From a bacterium (GTDB lineage: Bacteria; Krumholzibacteriota; Krumholzibacteria; LZORAL124-64-63), in assembly GCA_021767885.1 (NCBI GenBank), contig JAASSM010000008.1:1-14032 (forward strand): 14,032 bases of DNA. Reading direction: 5' to 3'. A program made the position numbers and the translations under genes. The notes under the pieces were generated by a model that worked only from the letters and a program-made list of their open reading frames with translations, did no database searches and was not told the DNA's origin. Below are positions 1 to 7,202 of this stretch, piece by piece (position 1 is the first letter of the stretch; every line of letters begins with the position of its first letter).

Positions 1-69
1 CTGCAGCGCGGTTTCATCCCGCGGCTGGAGCTGACCACGCCCGAGGGTGAACCGCCGCCAGCCTCCTAG
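1..69 (+). CDS. C-terminal tail of an upstream gene (partial, unidentified)
   Basis: Frame 1 is open from the window edge and ends at TAG 67-69, giving a tail reading [22 protein letters not shown]. Seen: the stop lies in a CTAG palindrome (66-69) that also supplies the stop of the convergent AIM24 gene on the other strand, a typical arrangement of two real convergent genes. The proline-rich end looks like a disordered C-terminus. Too short to assign a family. It could also be a chance open frame in GC-rich DNA, hence the modest confidence. Confidence 0.4.
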   Translation: MQRGFIPRLELTTPEGEPPPAS

Positions 70-854
70 CTGCCGTCGAGCATGCGCCCCAGGCCGCCGA
101 GCACCGAGCCCTCGCCCTGGCTCTTGCCGCCATGGCTGGGCGCGTGGGAGAGGATGCGGTCGGCCATGCGGGAGAAGGGCAGGCTCTGCAGGTAGACCGT
201 GCCGTGGCCGCGCAGCGTCACCAGGAAGAGCCCCTCGCCGCCGAAGACCATGCTCTTGAGGTTGCCGGCGCGCTGGATGTCGTAGTCGATCCCCTCGGTG
301 AAGCCCACCAGGCAGCCGGTGTCCACGCGCAGGGTCTGGCCGGAGAGCTGCCTGGCGATCACCGTGCCGCCGGCGTGGACGAAGGCCCGGCCGTCGCCCT
401 CGAGCTGCTGCAGGATGAACCCCTCGCCGCCGAAGAAGCCGGCGCCCAGCCGGCGCTGCAGCGTGATGCTGACGCGGGTGCCCAGGGCGGCGGCCAGGAA
501 GGCATCCTTCTGGCAGACGAAGCGGCCACCCAGCTGGCCCATCTCCAGGGGCACGATCTGCCCCGGGTACGGCGCGGCGAAGCTCACGCGCTGCTTGCCG
601 TGTCCGCGGTTGGTGAAGTGGGTCATGAAGACGGACTCGCCGGTGAGCGCGCGCTTGCCCACGGCCAGCAGCTTGCCCATCAGACCCTCGTTGGGGTTGG
701 AGCCGTCGCCCATCTTCGTCTGGAAGTCGATGCCCTCGTCCATGTAGTTCAGGGCGCCGGCCTCGGCGATCACCGTCTCGCCGGGGTCCAGCTCGATCTC
801 CACGATCTGCATGTCGTGGCCGATGATCTCGTAGTCCACCTCGTGGCAGCGCAT
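66..854 (-). CDS. AIM24 family protein (TIGR00266-type)
   Basis: The 262-residue product has the usual length for the bacterial AIM24/TIGR00266 family. Seen: the start [16 protein letters not shown], an early GE(T/S)[11 protein letters not shown] segment, the repeated glycine motif (GGEGFILQ in mid-protein, GGEGLFL near the end), [10 protein letters not shown], and a C-terminal [17 protein letters not shown] block followed by a Gly/Ser-rich tail. These are hallmark blocks of the family's beta-rich (tryptophan RNA-binding attenuator-like) fold. The molecular role of bacterial members is unknown; the yeast namesake is mitochondrial. No signal peptide or membrane segment is visible. The ATG at 854 is chosen because a GAGG box sits about 6-7 nt upstream on the minus strand and everything upstream of it in the open frame is compositionally poor. 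It is transcribed divergently from the oxidoreductase at 1096. Confidence 0.85.
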   Translation of the reverse strand: MRCHEVDYEIIGHDMQIVEIELDPGETVIAEAGALNYMDEGIDFQTKMGDGSNPNEGLMGKLLAVGKRALTGESVFMTHFTNRGHGKQRVSFAAPYPGQIVPLEMGQLGGRFVCQKDAFLAAALGTRVSITLQRRLGAGFFGGEGFILQQLEGDGRAFVHAGGTVIARQLSGQTLRVDTGCLVGFTEGIDYDIQRAGNLKSMVFGGEGLFLVTLRGHGTVYLQSLPFSRMADRILSHAPSHGGKSQGEGSVLGGLGRMLDGS

Positions 855-900
855 GGGGTACCTCGCGGGATGAAGCGTCAGGGGCGATGATGGGACCGAG

Positions 901-921
901 GGACCGGACCTGCCGGTCCGG
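901..921. repeat. Inverted repeat in the divergent spacer
   Basis: Within the 241-nt spacer between the minus-strand AIM24 gene and the plus-strand oxidoreductase, CCGGACC (904-910) and GGTCCGG (915-921) are perfect inverted arms around TGCC. An alternative register pairs GGACCGG (901-907) with CCGGTCC (913-919). Its position between divergent starts would suit an operator or a 5' leader hairpin, but inverted repeats are common in DNA this GC-rich. A 7-nt direct repeat (gcggtct, 935-941 and 942-948) follows. No convincing -10/-35 boxes were seen in the spacer. Confidence 0.35.
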
Positions 922-1083
922 CCGTCCGCGGCCCGCGGTCTGCGGTCTGCGGATCGGGATCTACGCCTGGCGGCCCCGCAGGTTGCAAGGTCCGGCGCCG
1001 CCGGCGGTCCGATGGCCCCACCATCATCGGCGCGGCCGGCCGCGGCGGCAAGCCGATCCGTCCGCGCGGCCGAACCGCTCGAG

Positions 1084-1089
1084 AGGAGG
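1084..1089 (+). promoter_or_regulatory. Shine-Dalgarno that fixes the GTG start of the oxidoreductase
   Basis: AGGAGG lies 6 nt before GTG 1096. The open frame extends upstream to an ATG at 1012, but that stretch has low-complexity Ala/Arg/Pro/Ser content and no ribosome-binding site. The FAD Rossmann strand begins directly after GTG 1096, as expected for this family. Confidence 0.75.
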
Positions 1090-1095
1090 ACCAGC

Positions 1096-2439
1096 GTGGA
1101 GCGATTCGACGTCTTCGTGCTCGGCACCGGCCCCGCCGGGGGCAAGGTCGCCGCCGGCCTGGCCCGGGCCGGCCGCCGGGTGGGCGTGTGCGACCAGCCC
1201 ATCGGCGGCACCTGCAGCCTGCGCGGCTGCAACCCCAAGAAGGTCCTGGGGAGCCAGGCGGACCTGGTGGACCGCGGCCGGCGCCTCGCCGGCCATGGCG
1301 TGAGCCGGTCTCCGGAGCTCTCCTGGACCGACCTCGTGCGCTTCGCCCGGGAGTTCACCGATCCGGTCCCGGAGAAGACGCGCCGCGGACTGGAGGCGGC
1401 CGGCGCCACGGTCCTCACCGGGCACGGCCGCTTCACCGGCCCGCGCAGCCTGCAGGTGGGCGACACCGCCGTCGAGGCCGACGACGTGGTGATCGCCACG
1501 GGCGCGGCGCCGGTGCCGCTGCCCTTCCCGGGCGCCGAGCACGTCATCGACAGCGCCGACCTCCTGCGCCGGGAGGACCTGCCGCCCCGCGTGGTCTTCA
1601 TCGGCGCCGGCTACGTGGCCTCCGAGCTGGCCGGCGTGGCGCAGGTGGCCGGGGCCCAGGTGACGGTGCTGGAGATGGCGCCGCGCATGCTGCCGCTCTT
1701 CGAGCCCGAACTGACCGACCGCCTGGCCGGCCTGCTCCGGGCGGCGGGGATGGATCTGCGGCTCGGCTGCAAGGTCACCGGCATCACCCGCCGTGGCGAG
1801 GAGTTCGTGGTGGAGGCGGAGCGGGATGGCGCCACCACCCGGGTCGCCGCCGATCTGGTGGTGCACGGCGCCGGCCGGCGTCCGCACCTCGAGCCGCTGG
1901 ACCTGGAGACGGCCGGCGTGGTCCATGGCCCCGGCGGCGTGCAGGTGGACGACGACCTGCGCAGCCTCTCCAACCCCCACGTCCTGGCGGCCGGCGACTG
2001 CGCCGACACGCCCCTGTGGCCGCTGACGCCGGCGGCCGAGCTGGAGGCGCGCGTGGTGCGCGACACCATCCTGCACGGCCGGCGGCGGCACGCCAGCCAC
2101 CCGGTGCTGCCCAGCGTGGCGTTCACCCTGCCGCCCATCGCGCGAGCGGGGTTGCTGGAGCAGGAGGCCCGCGACCGCGGCCTGACCGTGCGCGTGGCCA
2201 CCGGCGAGACGGACGCCTGGAACTCCGTGCGCAAGGCCGGCGGCCGCGGCGGCGGCTACAAGCTGATCATCGACACCGGGCGCGACCTGCTGGTGGGCGC
2301 CCACCTGCTCGGCCCCGGGGCCGAGGAGACCATCAACCTGCTGGCCCTGGCCATGACGGCGCGCTGGTCGGCATCGGACCTGGGGCAGCTGCCCTTCGCC
2401 TTTCCCACCTTCGCCTCGGACGTGGGGGCCATGCTTTGA
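1096..2439 (+). CDS. NAD(P)/FAD-dependent disulfide oxidoreductase (glutathione reductase/dihydrolipoyl dehydrogenase family)
   Basis: This 447-residue cytoplasmic flavoprotein would pass electrons from NAD(P)H via FAD to a redox-active disulfide. Seen in order: FAD Rossmann motif GTGPAG (residues 10-15); [13 protein letters not shown] with the C40/C45 pair; an ATGAAP linker; a second Rossmann motif IGAGYVASE (about 169-177); Glu193 at the end of the following strand, which in this family favours NADH over NADPH; the FAD-contacting AAGDCAD motif; and a dimerisation domain. Odd: the C-terminal HPTxxE motif that supplies the acid/base His-Glu pair in glutathione and lipoamide reductases reads FPTFASD (436-442). 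This is therefore not a standard GR or Lpd; similar FPT/YPT variants exist among proteins annotated only as dihydrolipoyl dehydrogenase family, and the substrate is unknown. The GTG start has a strong SD; the stop overlaps the next gene's TTG start (TTGA). Confidence 0.9.
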   Translation: MERFDVFVLGTGPAGGKVAAGLARAGRRVGVCDQPIGGTCSLRGCNPKKVLGSQADLVDRGRRLAGHGVSRSPELSWTDLVRFAREFTDPVPEKTRRGLEAAGATVLTGHGRFTGPRSLQVGDTAVEADDVVIATGAAPVPLPFPGAEHVIDSADLLRREDLPPRVVFIGAGYVASELAGVAQVAGAQVTVLEMAPRMLPLFEPELTDRLAGLLRAAGMDLRLGCKVTGITRRGEEFVVEAERDGATTRVAADLVVHGAGRRPHLEPLDLETAGVVHGPGGVQVDDDLRSLSNPHVLAAGDCADTPLWPLTPAAELEARVVRDTILHGRRRHASHPVLPSVAFTLPPIARAGLLEQEARDRGLTVRVATGETDAWNSVRKAGGRGGGYKLIIDTGRDLLVGAHLLGPGAEETINLLALAMTARWSASDLGQLPFAFPTFASDVGAML

Positions 2440-3296
2440 GATCGCTGCTCTGCATCGGACTCGGATACACCGCGCGCGCCCTGGCCCATCGCCTGCCGCG
2501 AGACACGTGGCGGGTCCGCGGCACCTCGCGCGACCCGCAGCTCGCGCCGGGCACCGAACACGCCTGGTCCGGCGACGTGCCGCTGTTCCCCTTCGGCCGC
2601 GAGGTCCACCCGCCGGCGTCGCTGTGGTCGGGGGTCACCCACCTGCTGGTCTCCGCCCCGCCCGACCGCCATGGCGACCCGGTCCTCGACGTGGCCGGCG
2701 AGCGCCTGCGGGCCCTGCCCGAACTGCAGTGGGTGGGCTATCTCTCCACCACCGGCGTCTACGGCGATCGTGGCGGCGCCTGGGTGGACGAGGACACCAC
2801 GCCCGCCCCCACCCAGGAGCGCTCCCGACGTCGCCTGGACGCCGAGCAGGCCTGGCTCGCCACCCGCCTGCCGGTGCACGTCTTCCGCCTGGCCGGCATC
2901 TACGGCCCTGGCCGCAGCGTGGTCGAGCGTCTGCGGGCCGGCCGCGCCCGGCGCATCATCGCGCCCGGCCAGGTCTTCTCGCGCATCCACGTGGACGACA
3001 TCGCCGCCGTCCTGGCCGCCTCCATGGCCGCGCCCGATCCCGGCACCGTCTACAACGTCTGCGACGACGAGCCCGCGCCCGCCGCCGACGTCGTGGAGTA
3101 CGCCGCCCGGCGCCTCGGCCTCCCCGTCCCGCCCGCCGAACCGCTGGCCGAGGCCGACCTCTCGCCCATGGCCCGCAGCTTCTACGCCGACAACCGCCGC
3201 GTCGCCAACCGGCGCCTCGCCGGACGGCTGGGGGTGGAGCTGGCGTACCCCACCTACCGCGAGGGGATCGACGCCATCATCGCCGCCGCCGGATGA
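2436..3296 (+). CDS. Atypical SDR / NAD-dependent epimerase-like protein (YeeZ-like)
   Basis: The 286-residue product resembles extended short-chain dehydrogenases of the YeeZ-like atypical group. Seen: an N-terminal Rossmann strand with GLGYTA (residues 8-13), the core VGYLSTTGVYGDRGGAWVDE, then RLAGIYGPGR, the SRIHVDDIA block typical of epimerases, and YNVCDDEP. The classical YxxxK catalytic pair is not apparent: where epimerases have Y(x)3K followed by AE, this protein has an arginine-rich ERSRRRLDAE. Known: atypical SDRs often lack the catalytic Tyr/Lys and their substrates are mostly unknown. The start is TTG 2436, embedded in the upstream gene's stop (TTGA), implying translational coupling; no in-frame ATG near the Rossmann strand is available. 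It probably shares an operon with the disulfide oxidoreductase. Confidence 0.82.
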   Translation: MRSLLCIGLGYTARALAHRLPRDTWRVRGTSRDPQLAPGTEHAWSGDVPLFPFGREVHPPASLWSGVTHLLVSAPPDRHGDPVLDVAGERLRALPELQWVGYLSTTGVYGDRGGAWVDEDTTPAPTQERSRRRLDAEQAWLATRLPVHVFRLAGIYGPGRSVVERLRAGRARRIIAPGQVFSRIHVDDIAAVLAASMAAPDPGTVYNVCDDEPAPAADVVEYAARRLGLPVPPAEPLAEADLSPMARSFYADNRRVANRRLAGRLGVELAYPTYREGIDAIIAAAG

Positions 3297-3307
3297 CCCG
3301 CCGGGCC

Positions 3308-3329
3308 GGCCGCGTCCCGGGGCGCGGCC
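3308..3329 (+). terminator. GC-rich hairpin after the SDR gene (possible terminator)
   Basis: GGCCGCG (3308-3314) pairs perfectly with CGCGGCC (3323-3329) around an 8-nt loop, 11 nt past the SDR stop codon. There is no downstream T-tract, so it does not meet the classical intrinsic-terminator pattern. Its position between two transcription units is the main support. Confidence 0.3.
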
Positions 3330-3440
3330 AGCGCCGGCCACGGCCCGCCCGCAGATCCGGCCCCTCCCGGCAAGCACCCTGGCGCCAGGGGACGCCACCG
3401 GGCGGCCGCCGGCGTCTGCGAGGCCCGGTCCACCGTCGGG

Positions 3441-3475
3441 AATAATATCAGGAATTGTTCAGATTTTATCATCCG
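3441..3475 (+). promoter_or_regulatory. AT-rich island with a candidate -10 element
   Basis: This is the most AT-rich run in the window. TATCAT (3467-3472) matches the TATAAT -10 consensus at 5 of 6 positions. The correctly spaced -35 region is poor, so an activator-dependent promoter or an alternative sigma factor is possible. An additional TTGTCA at 3543-3548 resembles a -35 box but has no matching -10. No FNR-type palindrome or sigma-54 GG/GC pair was found. Confidence 0.22.
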
Positions 3476-3737
3476 TGGTTCCAGGGAGTTCCCGGGACGG
3501 GTCCGCGTCCTCGCCCGCCTTTACCCGCTGTGATGAAAAACATTGTCAGCTTCATGAAACAGGTGATTCGTTTTTGTTTTGCAGTGGATCGGCCCGCCGG
3601 CTAGGTTTGCCCCGTACCAAGACACCGACTTGCTGGGGCCACCCTGATCCGGGACGTTATTTCTCTGGCAATCGCCGAGGCCGCCAGGTCCCGCCGGAAG
3701 CCAGGTACGTCTCGCTGGCAGAAGGAGCGCGATCCTG

Positions 3738-4793
3738 ATGTTCAACCGGGCGGATCGAACCCTCGCCGCGGTCCTGGTGGCCGCCTGCATCCTGGCCGTG
3801 ATCGTCTACGTGTTTCCCCGTGACGAGGAGCCGCCAGCCAAGGTCTGGTTCGACGCCCAGGGCGGCGACCTGATCTTCGACCACGCGTTCCACGCCAGCA
3901 TGGTCGACTGCAAGGACTGCCACCACAACCTGCCGGACGATCCCGAGCGCCAGGACCAGGCGGAGATGGATTGCCGCAGCTGCCACTACTACGATCCGGA
4001 CGTGGTCGCGGCGGTGCAGACCGCGGACCCCCATCCGCGCGCCATCGGGACCAGCTGCACCGACTGCCATTCCCATCTCGGCGAGGACCTCGCCGCCTGC
4101 GACGCCTGCCACCTCCACCTGGGCTACGCGTTCATCGCCTCGGCGCGCTACAAGCAGCCCTTCCCCGACTACGTGGTCTTCCCCGAGGACGATCCCGTGG
4201 CCACCGGCAGCCCCGGCACCGTGGTGTTCAACCATGCCTATCACAAGGACATCGGCCAGTGCCTGCGGTGCCACCACGAGTACGATCCCGAGGCCACCGG
4301 CGTGCGCCCGGGGGAGAAGAGCTGCCGGCGTTGCCACCACGACGACGCGGTGGTCGATGCCGAGGGCGAGATGGTCCACGAGCTGATCATCGGCGACAGC
4401 TGCCTCTCCTGCCACATGGAGCTCGGACCGGCCATGGCCGACTGCGACGCCTGCCACCTCGAGTCCGGCGCCGACGTGGAGGAGTTCAAGACCACGCTGC
4501 CGCGGCCCCCGCACCAGGTGACCTACGAGACGGACATGGGCGAGGTGGTGTTCGACCACCAGCTCCACCACTACGACATGGCCGACATCGCCTGCACCGA
4601 GTGCCACCACGAGCCCACCGAGATGCCGGGGTTCGAGGACCTGGCCGGGACCAAGGACTGCCGCGCCTGCCACTACGAGCGCGAGGACCGGATCCCCGAG
4701 TCGACGGGCGATGGCGTCCATCCCCACTACATCGGCAACAGCTGCACCAACTGTCACGACGTGGACGACTGCTCCCTGTGCCACCGCGACTGA
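3738..4793 (+). CDS. Membrane-anchored 12-heme c-type cytochrome with three c3-like tetraheme modules
   Basis: The 351-residue product has an uncleaved-looking N-terminal membrane anchor (hydrophobic residues about 9-26) followed by a periplasmic domain with twelve CxxCH haem sites, starting at C58, C79, C107, C121, C175, C196, C222, C236, C286, C308, C336 and C345. They fall into three similar blocks of four. Each opens with an FxHxxH pair (H49/H52, H166/H169, H274/H277), has CHH at the first haem, and shows a His-x-IG-x-SC segment before the third haem. The many extra His residues fit bis-His ligation, as in class III cytochromes c3. It is the first gene of the rnf operon, 31 nt ahead of rnfC. 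Known parallels are MmcA beside Methanosarcina rnf and the multihaem cytochrome heading Desulfovibrio rnf operons. Inferred role: periplasmic electron partner of RnfG. ATG 3738 has AAGGAG 10 nt upstream. C17 in VAAC resembles a lipobox, but hydrophobicity continues past it. Confidence 0.92.
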   Translation: MFNRADRTLAAVLVAACILAVIVYVFPRDEEPPAKVWFDAQGGDLIFDHAFHASMVDCKDCHHNLPDDPERQDQAEMDCRSCHYYDPDVVAAVQTADPHPRAIGTSCTDCHSHLGEDLAACDACHLHLGYAFIASARYKQPFPDYVVFPEDDPVATGSPGTVVFNHAYHKDIGQCLRCHHEYDPEATGVRPGEKSCRRCHHDDAVVDAEGEMVHELIIGDSCLSCHMELGPAMADCDACHLESGADVEEFKTTLPRPPHQVTYETDMGEVVFDHQLHHYDMADIACTECHHEPTEMPGFEDLAGTKDCRACHYEREDRIPESTGDGVHPHYIGNSCTNCHDVDDCSLCHRD

Positions 4794-4810
4794 GCGGGGG
4801 CGCCAGCAGC

Positions 4811-4815
4811 AAGGA
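4811..4815 (+). promoter_or_regulatory. Shine-Dalgarno that fixes the rnfC start
   Basis: AAGGA ends 9 nt before ATG 4825. An earlier in-frame ATG (4816) abuts the box with no spacing and GTG 4819 has only 3 nt, so 4825 is the best start. Confidence 0.6.
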
Positions 4816-4824
4816 ATGGTGACC

Positions 4825-6186
4825 ATGGGTCTGCGAGAATTCTTCGGCATGCTCCCGCCCCGCATCGCCCTCGACGCGACGGCGGCGGAGACGGAGCAGG
4901 TTCCGGTCCCCGACCAGGTGATCCTGATCCTGCCCGGGGCGGGGATGGAGGACATCGCGGTCAGGAACGGCGACGCGGTGCAGACCGGGCAGGACCTGGC
5001 CCGGCCGGGCGCGGGGCCGCTGGTCGCGACGGCCACCGGCCGGGTGACCGGTGTGGTCTGCGCCGCCGGTCCGGAGGGCGAGCCGGGCGTGGCCGTGACC
5101 ATCGCCGTGGCCGGTGAGGAGACCGTCAGCAAGGACCTCGCGCCCATCGAGGACCTCGCGGCGGCCACCCCGGAGGATCTGCGCCTGGCGCTGCTGCGGG
5201 CGGGCCTGCCCGCCACCGCGGCCCTGGGCCGGCGGGTGGAGATCGCCACGCTCATCGTCAGCGCCGTGCCCGATGCGCCGGGCCGCGTCATGGATGCGGA
5301 CCTGCTCGCCTCCGGCGAGGCGCTGGCCGCGGCGCTGGACGTGTGGCAGCGGGCCAGCGGCGCCAGGCGCGTGGTGCTGGCGATCCCCGCGGGCGCCCGC
5401 GTCCCCGACGGCCTGCCGGCCGCGGTGACCGTGGCCAGGGCCCCGCTCGCCTATCCCGAGGGCCTGCCCGAGATGCTGGCCGTCCGCCAGGGCGGCTGGC
5501 TGTTCCAGCAGACCCCGGCCGGCCCCTTCGGCGACACCATCGTGGTGGATCTCGACGTCCTGCTGGCCTCGCTGGCCTGCCTGCAGGAGGGGCGCCCCTA
5601 CTGCGAGCGGACCCTCAGCTGCCTGACCCCAGGCACGCGCGGGCCGCGCAACCTGACCGTGCGCATCGGCACGCCGGCGGTCCGGGTGCTGGAGGCGCTG
5701 GGCGTGACCCCCGAACCCGGTGGCAAGCTGCTGCTGGGCAGCCCCATGCGCGGGGTCGCCTGCCCGGATCCGACCCATCCCGTCACACCGGACACGCGGC
5801 AGCTGGTCCTGCAGGCCCCGGCCGAGGTGCACCACTTCCGGACCGTCACCTGCACCAACTGCGGCGCCTGCGACCGCGTCTGCCCCGTGGACCTGGAGGT
5901 CAGCGCCCTGGGCCGGTTCGCGGAGTACGACCGCTACGACCGCTGCGCCGACCTGGCCGTGGAACGCTGCGTGGACTGCGGACTGTGCGCCTACGTCTGC
6001 CCGGCGCATCGCCCCGTGGCCCAGCTCATGATGCACGCCAAGCAGACGCTCTGGCGCTCGCCCGAGCGGCGGGTCGCGCCCGTCGACACCGCCGGTTGCA
6101 ACGCCTGCGGCCCCACCTGCCCGGCGCTGCGCCTCTTCGACCTGGATGCCGAACCCCAGGACAGCGGCAAGGAGAAGCAAGCATGA
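4825..6186 (+). CDS. rnfC: RnfC-like subunit with degenerate FMN/NADH site
   Basis: A 453-residue peripheral cytoplasmic subunit, collinear with RnfC. Seen: an N-terminal barrel-sandwich region (LVATATGRVTGVV, about 66-78), a NuoF-like core, the GSPMRG block (305-310; usually GGPxMG), and two [4Fe-4S] motifs, CTNCGACDRVCP (C343, C346, C349, C353) and CVDCGLCAYVCP (C382, C385, C388, C392). Odd: three signatures that build the FMN/NADH pocket in RnfC/NuoF are replaced. The GLGGAGFPT loop reads PATAALGRRV (129-138), the N(G/A)AECEPY block reads SAVPDAPGRV (146-155), and YP(Q/S)GG reads YPEGLPEML (210-218). A further CNACGPTCP (C425, C428, C432) near the C-terminus is extra. Inferred: it still assembles and may carry Fe-S electrons but probably does not bind FMN or react with NAD(H). 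The stop overlaps rnfD by ATGA. Confidence 0.85.
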   Translation: MGLREFFGMLPPRIALDATAAETEQVPVPDQVILILPGAGMEDIAVRNGDAVQTGQDLARPGAGPLVATATGRVTGVVCAAGPEGEPGVAVTIAVAGEETVSKDLAPIEDLAAATPEDLRLALLRAGLPATAALGRRVEIATLIVSAVPDAPGRVMDADLLASGEALAAALDVWQRASGARRVVLAIPAGARVPDGLPAAVTVARAPLAYPEGLPEMLAVRQGGWLFQQTPAGPFGDTIVVDLDVLLASLACLQEGRPYCERTLSCLTPGTRGPRNLTVRIGTPAVRVLEALGVTPEPGGKLLLGSPMRGVACPDPTHPVTPDTRQLVLQAPAEVHHFRTVTCTNCGACDRVCPVDLEVSALGRFAEYDRYDRCADLAVERCVDCGLCAYVCPAHRPVAQLMMHAKQTLWRSPERRVAPVDTAGCNACGPTCPALRLFDLDAEPQDSGKEKQA

Positions 6187-7202
6187 AGCAAGGGAGCCTG
6201 GTGGTCTCCACCGGACCGCACTGGCACGGGGGGGCCCGGATCCCCCGGATCTACCGGGCCGTGCTGCTGGCGCTGGTTCCGGCCACCGTGGCGGGGATCG
6301 CCCGCTACGGCGTGGACGCCGTCGGCGTGATCGGCCTGTCCATGGGCAGCGCCATGGCCGCCGAGGCCCTGTGGCAGAAGCTCACCCGGCGCCCGATCAC
6401 CATCTCCGATGGCAGCGCGGCCGTCACCGGCCTGCTGCTGGCCCTGCTGCTGCCGGCCAGCATCCCGGCGTTCATGGTGGTGGTGGCCAGCGTCCTGGGC
6501 ATCATCATCGGCAAGCAGTGCTTCGGCGGTCTGGGGACCAACCCCCTGCCGGCGTCGCTGGTGGGCTACGGCATCCTGCGCATCACCGAGCCCTGGGCCG
6601 GCTACCTGGACTTCGACCTCATGCTGGTGATGTACGACGTGGGCTTCGCCAAGGAGTACCCCGAGGCCGTGTTCAAGGCCTGGGGCGCGGCGGGCCTGCA
6701 GGAGTTCCGCAACTGGGACCTCTTCCTCGGCAAGCAGATCGGCGGCATCGGCTCCTCCCAGATCGCCCTGATCCTGCTCGGCGGCCTCTACCTCCTGGCG
6801 CGGGGCGTGATCCCCTGGCGCATCCCGGTGGGCTTCCTGGCCGGCGTGACGGCGGTGGCCGGCGGGCTCAACCTGGTGGATCCGGACACCTACGCCGGTC
6901 CGCTCTTCAATCTCATCACCGGCAACGTGATGTTCGGGGCCTTCTTCCTCAGCACCCAGCATTCGAGCTCGCCGGTCAGCCGCTGGGGCATGCTCATCTA
7001 CGGCGTGGGCTGCGGCACGCTCACGGTGCTCTTCCGCGCCTGGAGCAACTACGACGACGGCGTCGTGTTCGCGGTCCTGGTGATGAGCATCTTCGTGCCG
7101 CTGCTCGACCGCCTGCGGAAGCATCCGACCCCGCCGGCCGCCGCCGTCCTGCTGGCCGACGGCGCGGTGCCGGCCGACACCTCAGAGGAGGGCGCGCGAT
7201 GA
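6183..7202 (+). CDS. rnfD: RnfD-like membrane subunit lacking the flavinylation threonine motif
   Basis: This 339-residue polytopic protein belongs to the NqrB/RnfD family. Seen: cytoplasmic N-terminus, conserved DGSAAVTGLLLALLLP (76-91), a GTNPLPASLVGYGIL helix, FLGKQIGGIGSSQ (181-193), IPWRIPVGFLAG, GNVMFGAFFLST (247-258) and the C-terminal YDDGVVFAVLVMSIFVPLLD. Known: RnfD/NqrB normally bind FMN covalently through a threonine in a periplasmic (S/T)xATPL motif preceding the FLG block. Here the matching loop (about 141-178) contains no threonine and no such motif. Two other usually conserved patches are also changed: ATDPVTSP appears as STQHSSSP, and GE(T/S)S as GSSQ. Inferred role: membrane scaffold and possibly the ion path, without a covalent FMN. 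It starts inside the rnfC stop and ends inside the rnfG start (both ATGA), indicating coupled translation. Confidence 0.85.
   Translation: MKQGSLVVSTGPHWHGGARIPRIYRAVLLALVPATVAGIARYGVDAVGVIGLSMGSAMAAEALWQKLTRRPITISDGSAAVTGLLLALLLPASIPAFMVVVASVLGIIIGKQCFGGLGTNPLPASLVGYGILRITEPWAGYLDFDLMLVMYDVGFAKEYPEAVFKAWGAAGLQEFRNWDLFLGKQIGGIGSSQIALILLGGLYLLARGVIPWRIPVGFLAGVTAVAGGLNLVDPDTYAGPLFNLITGNVMFGAFFLSTQHSSSPVSRWGMLIYGVGCGTLTVLFRAWSNYDDGVVFAVLVMSIFVPLLDRLRKHPTPPAAAVLLADGAVPADTSEEGAR

Larger units (their letters stand above)
3297..3737. other. 441-nt spacer before the cytochrome/rnf operon
   Basis: No convincing gene is seen here: the frames open across it have low-complexity shadow composition. It divides into a very GC-rich start with a hairpin (3308-3329), an AT-rich stretch around 3440-3475 with a second AT-rich patch around 3535-3585, then a mixed leader of about 150 nt ending in the ribosome-binding site AAGGAG (3722-3727) for the cytochrome. 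The compositional switch is abrupt against the rest of the window, so this is the likely location of the operon promoter and its control sites. No riboswitch class was recognised. Confidence 0.6.

Noticed and set aside
855..1601. Upstream extension of the AIM24 open frame
   Set aside because: The extra residues are Ser/Arg/Pro-rich with no domain and overlap the oxidoreductase. ATG 854 has an SD box and begins the conserved domain.
1188..2435. Upstream extension of the SDR open frame
   Set aside because: The frame is open for over 1.2 kb before the Rossmann strand, but the product is Arg/Gly/Pro/Ala-rich and lies out of frame within the disulfide oxidoreductase. The real start is the overlapping TTG at 2436.
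3551..3558. TTCATGAA palindrome in the spacer before the cytochrome
   Set aside because: The 8-nt palindrome does not extend further and matches no regulator site I can name; too short to call an operator.
3774..3791. Lipoprotein lipobox (VAAC, C17) in the cytochrome
   Set aside because: The hydrophobic stretch continues about nine residues past the Cys, which fits a transmembrane anchor better than a cleaved lipoprotein signal.
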